Origin: Strongyloides papillosus
Lineage: Eukaryota; Nematoda; Chromadorea; Rhabditida; Strongyloididae
Reading direction: 5' to 3'
NCBI GenBank assembly: GCA_005656395.1
Contig: SRSI01000016.1
Location: 1 to 64,000 of the forward strand
Length of the DNA stretch: 64,000 nt
The notes under the pieces were generated by a model. It did not search any database. It worked only from the letters and a program-made list of their open reading frames with translations, and was not told the DNA's origin. The position numbers were made by a program, and so were the translations under genes. Positions 37,113-47,282 of the stretch are shown piece by piece (the stretch's first letter is position 1; every line of letters begins with the position of its first letter).

Positions 37113-39790
37113 TGTATGAAGTCTTAAAAAATACTCTCTAATCTAAAAGATTACATACATAAATACTAAATCTTTTATATATTTAATAGGTGAAATAGTC
37201 AACTTTATTGACTGTATGTTAAAAAAACAATGTATTAGATATTTTTTTAGAATATTGCAAAAACAACTTTAAGAAGATAAATATGCTAATTGGAAAAATG
37301 ATTAAAAAGTTAGACCTATTGTAATACTTTAGAAAAAAATTGATAAAATGTAAATGGTTAAAATTATATGTTTATCTAAAGTAATAAGTATAAATAATTC
37401 CATAGGAGATGTATTATATTTGTATACAATTATAATTTGTTTCCATAAATCATGCAAAAATTTAAAAAAGTTTTAGCGTGTTAATTTTAAGTTTCATTTT
37501 GAATGTTATTTTCAACCTATATTTATACTTTAATTAGTATTGTATAGAATATGCATATTACAAATAATTACTTCGAGGGGGTCTGAAAACAAGTTATTTT
37601 ATGACACAACAACTATTTACTACAATTTTTAATTTAGGAAAGTGGTCATATTTAAATTATAAGTAAATAAACCCACAAAAAGTAGACAGATAAATTTTAC
37701 AGCAAATTACAGGAAAGCTGATAGACCACACAATCGCAGAAAAAATATTCCTGTTAATTGTAGAAAGTATTTCTCTTGAATTTCGTATAAAATGAATATT
37801 TAAATTTTTTAGTTTAAAAAAATATCTAGTATTATTACTTCAGAAGGCATAGTTAATGATATGATATAATGAATATCTTAAACATATCTGTAAAATTAAA
37901 TTTATTTACCGTACACCTGATTTAATTTACAGGAAAAAATATCTTGCAATAATTTTTCCATCAATCAAAATTCAGAAAATATTTTTGCGTTGTTCACAAA
38001 TAGAAAAATCATCTTTTGTCATCTATTTTTTCAATATTCATTTTTTTCTATGAATATTATAATTTTTGAGCAAAATCAAGTTTGCATTTTTAACGTATAA
38101 GTTATATGAATATAATAAATTTAAATAAAATTCATCAGAATTCATATTTTTATCATTTCAAATAAATGTGTTTTTATCAGTAAAAGCCAAATTGGCGTTA
38201 AGACCAAATAAAATTTTAACTTATAAATTTAAATATTAAATGTTATTAACCATTGATTTATACTTTAAAAAAAATAAGAAGTAAAATTTTGTTTTTGATA
38301 CAGCTCTTTTCAAGGTTTTACTGATTTATATGAACAAATAACCAAAGATGTTTTTTTAACTAGAAGAAATAGATTGGTTGCATACGTTTTCTGCATGAAT
38401 TGACCATCTTGCTTTCAAAAAACCAACCTATTTGAATTCCCCATTATTACAGTTTTGTACAGAAAATAACTTTATTTAAAGCTAATAAAATAAAGTATGT
38501 TTAACATCATATAAAAGGTGAAGTCCAGAATAGTATGGAAGGATATCCAGCTAAAAACTGACTAATCATTTTTTAAGATATGGACCAAAAATTGTTGGCC
38601 ATTTTTAAGTAAAAATGTTTTAATACAATGGCTAAAAGATTGAACAAAGCCATCAAAACAAAATGGTCTTTTGCAGTGTATCAATATTTAGAAGGAAAAT
38701 TTTAAATTTAATTTTGTTATTATAATAGAACATAAAACTTTTTATTTATTACGATAAGTTTACTAACTACAGGAAATATTGTACTAGATTTTCTGACTTC
38801 TTTCTCTATTCATCTTACACTTCTTTCGTTCTTTCTTTTATAATCTCTCTAATTTTTTCATTTTTTTCCTTTTTTTGAGCGAGAAAAATCTCTTGAGCTT
38901 TTTTCTCAATTCAGATTCACTTTCTTTTTCTTTACAACTTAATTTGTGTCTGGCCACTAACTGTAAAAACTTATAATATACTTTTAAATTTAAGTTTTAA
39001 TGTCAATGTTTTTCCTTTCCATGTTGACATATTAAATTTTTGATATTGAAATATAATATAAAAAAGTGTTTTCATCATTTTATGGTCCAATGTTATTAAA
39101 AAGCGGACTGTTTTAAAATTATGTCTAAATTTTATAATATTTACAATTTTTTTAGTTTTGTTAATATCGTTATAATTTTAATAAAAAATTTTTTTTAAAT
39201 ATTTTATAACTTATTACACATAAATAATTTTTTCATCACAACTAGGATTTGTTTTATCAATGCCTTGATCACTTTGTCATTTCTTAAACTATTTAAATGA
39301 AAAAAAATTATCGTAAATATTAATTAAATAACGTCTAGAAAAATACATAATGATGAAAAAATAAAAAATTTCAGTTAAAACAAAACTTAACTTAAAAAGA
39401 GTATAAATTACTGGTTAATTACTAGTAAAATGTGATATAAATAAATTACCAAACATCAAAAAAAATTATTTATTTTTTACTAAACACTAAATAGAATGAC
39501 AATGATTTTAAATGTTTAAATAATTTCTATAATCTTCTGAAAATTTCATAATAGATCAAGAGATTATTTTGTGCATATTAAAAAATTTTTTGACGTTCAT
39601 AAAAATAATTAAGATAAATAGGTTGGAAACTTATTTAATTTTTAATTAACGTTATTATAACACAAAATTATGTAAATTTTTGTTTCATACTATTAAGATT
39701 AAAGTTATAAAATTCAACACGGATATTCTATACCTGTCAATGTAAAGTTAATATTTTTAAATTTTGATCCCTTTATGTAGTAAAGTAATA
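37113..39790. other. Gene-poor AT-rich stretch
   Basis: No ORF above background, RNA gene or clear transposon was recognised. It contains the promoter of the GT31 gene at its left end. Confidence 0.35.
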
Positions 39791-40318
39791 CAGTAGTCCC
39801 CCCGTATCCGCGGTTTCGTTATCCGCGGTTTGAAAATTACTAGCAACTAGAAAATTATAACATGGGGGGGTACGTGCGATTTTTTTTTATTTTAGCTATC
39901 TTAAAATACAAACTTTATTTATGATTAAATTTTTCATTTTTTTTAAAAATTAAACTAACTAAATGATCATCGTTGCCTACAATTGTAAAAAAAAATACCC
40001 TAAAATCCTGTGTATAAGGCGCTTTTAATTTTACATAATTGGACAAACGCCCTCTCAAATATTCATTCATTTTACATGATTTTCACATAATTATCTTATA
40101 AAATTGGTACGAAAAAAACAAACTTCCATGAGAGAGAACACACGAGAGTACAAAACTTTTATTTTTTACTACATAGGCGCCTTATACACGGGATTTTAGG
40201 GTACATCTTATCTATAGTTTAAAGGTCTTAACACATGGAAAAATAAGAAATACTACAGTTCGCTATTATCCGCGGTAGTCTCAGGAACCAATCTACCGCG
40301 GATACGGGGGGACAACTG
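39791..40318. mobile_element. Tigger/pogo-type MITE flanked by TA
   Basis: Terminal inverted repeats of about 24 bp: the left end CAGTAGTCCCCCCGTATCCG and the complementary right end differ at one position in 24. The element is flanked by TA on both sides (39789-39790 and 40319-40320). A second internal copy of the ATCCGCGG motif follows the left TIR, a feature of Tigger/pogo ends (family knowledge). There is no transposase ORF. Its GC-rich ends stand out sharply from the AT-rich surroundings. A second MITE sits inside it. Confidence 0.85.
39998..40201. mobile_element. Nested MITE inside the Tigger-type element
   Basis: A 204-bp element with ~25-bp inverted ends (CCCTAAAATCCTGTGTATAA at the left). 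The right end is its reverse complement with one mismatch. It is flanked by TA (39996-39997 and 40202-40203). No ORF. It must have inserted after the outer MITE. Confidence 0.82.
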
Positions 40319-40899
40319 TATTATGATATATTGTTTATACTTTGGTTCAAAATAATCAAATAATAGATTATTATTTCAACAAATAAGTAGATATAATGGA
40401 ACTAAACTTTTTGTTTCTCCTTAAAAACACAAAAAAGATAAAAGAATCTTTATTAAGAAAAAGGTTATCACAAAAAAACAATTTAATGATACGAACTTAA
40501 TAGAAATGTGTAAAATTATTCAAATGATCTTTGAAAAATACCTGAATAATAATAGAGTAGTCCAAATTTTGATACAGTGGTCTTTGTTTTGATAAAGTCG
40601 TCCATGTTTTTATGAAAATTTTATTTGTGTATATCTGAAGTTATTTAGTTACATTATTTGTGTTTAAAAAATGATTTTAGTAACAAAAAATTAAATACTA
40701 TTAAACTTAAAATTTAGATGTAGGAAAATTCGCTTTTTTAATTTTGCAAAACAAATTTATTCTCCATTTCAACGACTGTTAAGGTTAATTCTTTAAACTA
40801 AGAAATATATATTTTTTATTGTAGCACGGAAAATGATCGTTGGGCAAAGAATGATTCTGTAAGACAGAAAAGTCCCGATTTTTATGTGATACTGATATT

Positions 40900-41545
40900 T
40901 CAATAATATTAAAGTGAAGTATTAATTTTGGTGTGTTAACTTTTATGTAAAAGTAATTGAATTTTAAAATCTTTAGTTTTGTATATTTTTATAAAGTTTA
41001 ATTAAATTTACTCTAAATATTTAAAAAACTTCAATTTCTGTTATTTTCTATTTGGTATTCAATAAATCTTCCTGAAGCGAATTAAATTTGATAAGAAACG
41101 TATACTCATAAATTATTGTCTCCTTAAAAAAAGAGATACATGGAATTAATCTGCTTATAAATTAATTTTAATCACTTAAATTGTGAATTTATTACGAATG
41201 AACGTGAAAAATTGTCTAAACAAGTTACAGTGAGCTTGTAATTAAATAATATTCGTAAAAAGTTTTGAGTTATTTGAAAAACTATAATATAAAGAATGAA
41301 TTTGAATATGTTTATAAATAATTTTAATATAATAAAAAATTTTTTCAAAGAGTGGTAATTTTGCAACAACTTTGAATATACAAGGTATTTTTCCATCATC
41401 ACAGTAATTTAAAGCTACATGATATACATAATGCTCAAATTTTTGCAATATTCAGCAATAGATAGATACATCAGGTTATTATAACATAAGTGATTAATAT
41501 TTTGTATATAAGCAGAATAACTAGTACAAATTACTAAAATCTTTT
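40900..41545 (+). repeat. ~700-bp dispersed repeat, copy 3
   Basis: Same ordered landmarks as copies 1 and 2: AAAAAAAGAGATACATGGAA, AGTTACAGTGAG, AATGCTCAA and TATAAGCAGAATAACTAGTA. The reverse-transcriptase fragment begins within a few bases of its end. Confidence 0.75.
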
Positions 41546-41546
41546 T

Positions 41547-43890
41547 ATGATTTCTATATTTGATGTGGCTTCAGGCTTTCATCAAATTCCCTTGAAAGAA
41601 AAGTCAAGGTTTCTCACGGCTTTTAATTCACCATGGAGCGTCAATAAATTCACTACCACTCTATTGGGTTTAAGTGGTAGTCCAGGTACTTTTCAAAGAG
41701 TAATAGATTTTATCTTTAGAGATATTAAATACCGTTTGTTAATCTATATAGATGACATAATTATTTTTTCAAATGATGAAGAAGAGCACATCAAAACAAT
41801 GAGTAAATTTTTCCATCATATCGTGGATAGGGACTAAAATTAAGATTAGATAAGTACAAATTTGGAGTAGATGAATTGACATATTTAGGATTCCATATCT
41901 CTCACAAAGGTATTGGAGTTGATCCTGCAAAAACAAAAGCAATCGCAGAATTACTACGACCAAGTAATTTAAAATAAATAAGGGTGTTTATAGGAATGAC
42001 AAACTTCTTTAGACGCATAATTTCGAATTATGCGATAATGACGGAACCATTACACCACTTACTTAAGAAGAACGTTGAATATAAGTGGACAGTAGAATGT
42101 CGAAAGGCTTTCGATAGCCTAAAACAAGCCCTAAGTTCATCCCCAGTACTCAGTTCACCAAAGGAGCCAGGTGAATTTATCTTACAAACAGACGCCAGTT
42201 ATTTGAGGATTGGAGCTGTATTATTTCAAAAACAACCTGAACTTAAAGTCATCACATACACACAGAAAAAAAATGGGAAGCATTTTTGCGTAAAATGTAA
42301 TAAATTTTTCCCACCTAAAAAAATTTGAATTTCCTTGAATTGTGACTAGTTTTATCGCAATTATATGGTACATAAAAATTAATGCAGTAATTAAGTAGTT
42401 ATTAAAATAAGTTTCTATTTTTTATCATATTATTGTTATTTTAAAACTTACATTGTCTTCTACAATACTTTTATAAATATAAGATTAGAATTTAATTTTA
42501 TGTAAGATTATAAATGCTTTCATAAAGAGCATTTATTAACATATCACAATATTTTTGTTAATAAGTTTAATTAGTTTGAATTATTATAAATTATACTTTT
42601 TTATGAAGTTACACTCTTCTGAAGGCGGAAATTTTTTTTGGTAGTTTAAAGTTTCTATTTAAAAATTAAATCTATGAAAAGTTATAAAATTATATGGATT
42701 TTTATCTATAGTAAAAAATATCTTATAAATATTTAAAGTTAATATATAACAAATACTAAAATAATATTATTAATGCTTTGTGTGATTAAATAATAATTTT
42801 TGGCTTTTTGATATTATTATTATGTATTTTTTATATTTATTATTGCAAATAAATTGTTTAGGATAATGATTTTTGTTAAAACTTAACAACTTTATACAAA
42901 ATTACGTTTTTACAACGTATTTCATGTATTTTAGAAAAAAATTAGATCCCAGGATTAGCATTATATCAAAAACATTAAGATTAAATAAAAGTTAAATTAA
43001 TTAAAATATAAAACATATATAATTTTGTAAAAAAGACAGCTAGATTTTGAGACAATCTAATATTTTTCGTCGTTTTAAACATTTTTGCTGTCGCTTGATA
43101 ATTTTAAAATTTGAATAAATGTTGATTTTTTTAACAAGTGGGAATTTTTATTGCATTTTATGTAATAATGTCAAAATTTTTCTCATTTTTTTTCTGTGTG
43201 TACTTATCCAGATCAATAAATCAATATGAACAAAACTATCCACTCATACATTTGGAGGCACTTGCCATAGTATAGTCATTGTCACAGATTGACTCATATG
43301 TGTATGGAATGCCGCTGACAATAATTACTGATCACCAACCGTTAATATCTTTATTTTGTGCCAAAGATTTGAAAGGAAAATTGGCTCGCTATCAACTACG
43401 TTTAATGCAGTACCAAGCAAAAATAATATACAAACCAGGTGAATTGAATGTGGTAGCAGATTATATGTCAAGACAACCGGTAAACTATATTAACATGGTA
43501 ATAGTAGATAGAGTGCTATGGAAAGATAATCAATGGCAATACAGCAAAGAGGAGTTGACTGAATTACAAAATTTAACTGTACAAAAAAAGATTATAAAAA
43601 GAGGTGGCCGTTTTTATAATTTGGTAAAAGAGGGGGAAAATGGTGGACTTATACCACTTAAGAAAAAGAAAATTTCTAGAAGCCTTTTGTCAACACCCTT
43701 TTTTTGGTGGTCATTTAAGATGGGATAAGATCCAAGCCAAGTTAAAAAAACTGATAGACTGGCAAGGAATCAAAGAGAAATACAAGGAATTGTTCAGAGA
43801 GGCATAGAGTAGTTAAGGAATGTTCTTTTGTAGTGGAATTGAGCCAGGATCACCAGGTAGAGTCTTTGCAGAAGTGGGACCGGAATTATG
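41547..43890 (+). pseudogene. Second Ty3/Gypsy relic: reverse transcriptase, RNase H and integrase start
   Basis: The reverse transcriptase lacks its N-terminal half and begins at the palm (FDVASGFHQIPL). It carries the YIDD motif near 41750. There is a frameshift at about 41836 and stops nearby, then thumb and connection, then RNase H (TDASY near 42190). RNase H is split by a 942-bp DNA element (42259-43200) and resumes with ITDHQPL near 43325. An in-frame TAG lies near 43275. The integrase H2C2 region starts at about 43650 and is frameshifted by 43730. This is a different Gypsy lineage from the element at 27-32 kb, as its motifs and spacing differ. It is dead. Confidence 0.85.
42259..43200. 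mobile_element. 942-bp nonautonomous DNA element inserted in RNase H, TA target duplication
   Basis: The ends are inverted repeats beginning CACACAGAAAAAAAATG; about 20 of 21 positions match. TA is duplicated at 42257-42258 and 43201-43202. Skipping the insert and one TA joins the two halves of the RNase H reading frame exactly, which fixes both boundaries. Very AT-rich, with no ORF. TA duplication suggests mobilisation by a Tc1/mariner-superfamily transposase (inference). Confidence 0.88.
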
Positions 43891-44395
43891 ATAATTTGCA
43901 CTCCGCTTTTTAGAAATGACAAAATTTTCAAAAGTAAAATAACCCAATTTGGTACAATAAAGCTAGAAAATAAAACTTGAAATCAAAATACAACTACTTA
44001 CAGATTATACTGAAGATCATCTCCAGAAAGGAATATAAAGCAATTTTTCCAATCTCGTCAGCTATTGACATAATCAAAATATTTGTCACTATAATTTTTC
44101 TACACATATACTATAAAAGGATAGATCTTTTACCAAAAATTGCTGGGAGCAGCAAGCAGTGGGTAGGGAGACGTAATGCACACCTACAAGGTGTGCATTC
44201 CAACTCTCCCAAGAACCAATAAAAACATTAAAACTCAAGAAAGGATTTAAAAAGACGGAGAAATAACTAAAAATTATCAGTGTGATTAGTGTGAATAACT
44301 ATCATCTCATTTTGCGCGTGTCTTTTTTCAATAAACGATATTTTTTTCATTTATCTGCGTTCACCTTACCCTAGAAGCCACAACGAGAGAAATCA
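43891..44395 (+). repeat. LTR-like repeat with hairpin, partly matching 16969-17160 in inverted orientation
   Basis: The right part (44200-44388) is the inverted counterpart of 16969-17160. Reading on the plus strand it contains a TATAAAAGG box near 44111, a strong hairpin (44166-44210), an AATAAA near 44331, and a CTAGAAGCCACA end. This order is what a solo LTR would show. The left boundary is uncertain and no target duplication was found. It separates the integrase start from the integrase tail of the second Gypsy relic. Confidence 0.5.
44166..44210. other. Strong nested hairpin
   Basis: AATGCACACCT (44175-44185) and AGGTGTGCATT (44189-44199) form a perfect 11-bp stem with a three-base loop. 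An outer stem GGGAGA/TCTCCC (44166-44171 and 44205-44210) encloses it. It lies just downstream of a TATA-like box, so it would be near the 5' end of a transcript. Confidence 0.7.
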
Positions 44396-44399
44396 AAAG

Positions 44400-44594
44400 T
44401 GATGAATGTCGGAGTACAAATAGGTGGTCAAGTTATGAAGAAACGGGTCTTAACAAGAGGAGAACTGCTAGATTATGGATTAGATCGTATATTGTTATTG
44501 GAAAAAAATAATTCCAACGTCTTCATATTAGAAAGAAAGGAAACAAGAGTGGTTACATGCCTTCCAATGTAAATGTTTTAAACATGGAGGGGGA
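44400..44594 (+). pseudogene. Integrase C-terminal fragment of the second Gypsy relic
   Basis: Diverged homologue of 17211-17405: a GGQVMKKRVLTRGE-like start, then a degraded FWI-like block, ending in a purine-rich stretch (GGAGGGGGA, 44586-44594) that resembles a polypurine tract. Frameshifted. Confidence 0.5.
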
Positions 44595-45084
44595 TGTAGA
44601 GAAATAAAAACAAAAACAATCCTTTATAATGGAAATAATTATTTCATATGAAGCTATCAAAATTATCAACACTGCTTGTGGGGATCAATTATATATAAGT
44701 TATGAGATAAATATTATATGATAGTTTAAATATTTGATATCTTAAATAAATTTTTTTTTGCATATTTTATTGTCTTTATTTTTTTCTATCGAATTTGAGC
44801 ATAATCATTTCAAATTGCATAACATAATATTGAGTATTAATACTTTTTATTATTTCTGAAGTATATTAAATGTAAAAAAGGTATGATTTCATTCGCTAAC
44901 TATTAATAATAACTAATAATATTGCTGGTAATACAGAATTTACTTTTATTTGATATTCATAATTGTCATGTTATGCTAGTACGTATGACGTGTTAGCCTA
45001 TTTTTGATGATACCTTGGTATAAAATGTAGATCTTTTTTATTGAAAAGTCGGTGAATTACTAACCAATACTGTGAACATGGGAA

Positions 45085-45340
45085 GCTGTGTCGGAGGAAA
45101 TGTATGTACATTCATATCAATAAGAACACGCCCATTCCCTCAAGGACTATATAAGGAACGGATGAAGACTATTTTATATCATAGTTAAATAATACCTTTT
45201 TTATAATATATATATATATTCACTTTATTGTTATATTCTAATTCCCCTTTGCTTGAATAAACTATTGTATAAAGTTCCGTGTTATATATTGTAAAAGCCC
45301 GGGAGCCTCTACGGCTCCCGAAGAATCCACCAGGATTACA
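45085..45340 (+). mobile_element. Candidate 3' or solo LTR
   Basis: A TGTGTCGGAGG start, a TATATAAGG box near 45149, GAATAAAC near 45256, a GGGAGCC-TCTAC-GGCTCCC hairpin (45301-45319) and a CCAGGATTACA end. The last block is shared with the end of the 5' LTR at 26142-26152. The interval 44595-45084 could be an upstream part of the same LTR or separate sequence. Confidence 0.5.
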
Positions 45341-46106
45341 ATACCAAAGTAAGTTTAAAATTCTATTAATCTAAAATATGCTTTTAGGATTTGGTTTTTG
45401 AAGAATAAATAAATGATATATTTTTTGGTGGATATAATTTAACAATAATAAAATTTTTCGAATTTACTAAATGAGATAAGTCGTATCATCATTTAATTTC
45501 AAATTTAAAAAATATATAAAAATTTTGGAATTATTATACAGCAAAAATTTTAATATTTCGTTTCTAAAAATGAAATAATGGTTGTATAAAATTATTTTGT
45601 AATATATATTTCGGTCTAGGAATACTGTTGATTATTATTGCGAATATATATGCATAAAATTTTTTCCATTATTAATTTTGATTATTTTTTTGTGTAAAAT
45701 TTGCGCAAAATTATGCTTATATAAAATATATTTTTAATATAAAGTTATTTAATAATATATCTCATTAATAATATAAAGCTAAGTTTTAAACTAACATATA
45801 TAAACGAAAATATTAGTGTAAATTATTTAAAAATTGTTGAATCTTTTTAAATTTTACATGAATAATTAAGCTCTTTATAATCACGTACCAGTTTAAATAT
45901 AAAGTGTTTTATTGTTAAAATTACTAATTACATAGCAATTAACCACGTATTACTATAAATTTTTTATTTAATTGTAAAATATACTATTTAAATAAAAAAG
46001 TGCATTTTAAATCATGTCTTATGAGTGTTATGAGACACGAATTTCTTTTTTAAACAGTATAAAATTAATTTTTAAAATTTTAAATTACTTTCTTGTTTGT
46101 TTTAAT
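45341..46106. other. AT-rich region without features
   Basis: No coding potential. It contains the 3' flank of the astacin-like gene. Confidence 0.35.
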
Positions 46107-47282
46107 TTATTTGTAATCCTTGTAAGAAAATTGTAAAACATTATTTCCTTTTTCATAACGATCACCAACGAAGGCAATATATACAGTACTGGACGAAGGA
46201 GGAATTTTAACATTTGCAGCATTATCACATATATGAAGTGGTGTTAACCCTTTGTCACTACGGTAGTTAACAAATAAACCATATCTACCATCTTTGCATA
46301 AAGATGAATTAGAAAAATTTACTTTTTTAATTGTAACTGCGACATTTTTTTTTTTCGGTGATGTTATTTTATAATAACATGCTTCATTGCTAATATTTAT
46401 TTGAAAATTGTTTTCTGTTGAATTTGAAGAGAATTCTCGTTCATCTTTACAAGAAGGACTTCTATTCCGACGAAAATCACCACAATTCCAGTCAAAAAAG
46501 GGAATAGTGCATTCACAATGATAGCAAAATATATTTGGGTATCCACCATTTTGACACTTATTACTTAATGCTTTACAAGTACCATTACAATACATATAAT
46601 ATAGCTTTTTCAAATCATTTCTAGAAAATATTTTTGTTCTTCCAATCATTTTGTCATAATAAGGATCCAACTTTGTTTTGTATGAACGTTTGTTTTTTAA
46701 ACTTCCGTAGGAAGGGTTAAGAAGCATAACAGTTCCATAATCAAAGCCAGTACTATACTTAGTTTTACGCGTTGTTTTTTTGTAGTATGATTTATATTCT
46801 TTACGGATTCCGCTCGACATTACCGTAACATATGAATTTCTATCATAACGTTTAATTTCTGGGGATAAACCTAAGGCAAATCCAATATAATAGAGGACTT
46901 TCTTTTTATCAGAAAAATCATTTTCTGTCAAATAAACATCTGTAGATTTTTTTATGTCCTTAGATAATTTTACATCAGATTTCGTTGTTGTTCTTAAAAA
47001 ATTGATGCCTATACCAGTAACGCGTGTCTTTTGTCTTTGAAAAGAAATACAGATGAAATTATGCAAGTAGTATAATACTTCATCTATAAAGGTAAAATTA
47101 CCTTCAAATTCAACATAAAACATAGCATTTCTGGGCTTGGTTGGATAAGGTGGATGTTGATTTGTTGATGAAGGCTTCTTTTTTTTGATTTATAAATAAA
47201 ACTTTAATCTTAAACACTATAAACTTACAGCATCTGCTAAACAAAGTAACGATATAAATAAAACAATTAATAATTTCCTCAT
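46107..47282 (-). CDS. Astacin-fold protein with lost zinc-binding motif (predicted inactive), plus EGF-like and CUB domains
   Basis: Exons 47229-47282 and 46107-47177 (complement), intron 51 nt; 374 residues. Residues 1-18 are a signal peptide and the mature region starts almost at once, without a recognisable propeptide. The domain aligns with M12A astacins from about residue 37 to 215. Landmarks are a CISF strand, the FDYGTVM Met-turn region and an IGRTKIFSRNDLKKLYYMYC end. Where the family has HExxHxxGxxH, this protein has YYIGFALGLSP (residues 114-124, bases 46860-46892): all three zinc histidines and the catalytic Glu are replaced. The Tyr after the Met-turn is also gone (MLL). An EGF-like segment with about six cysteines and a CUB domain follow. 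The frame is intact, so it looks like a retained pseudo-enzyme. Astacins are greatly expanded in Strongyloides (family knowledge). Confidence 0.85.
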
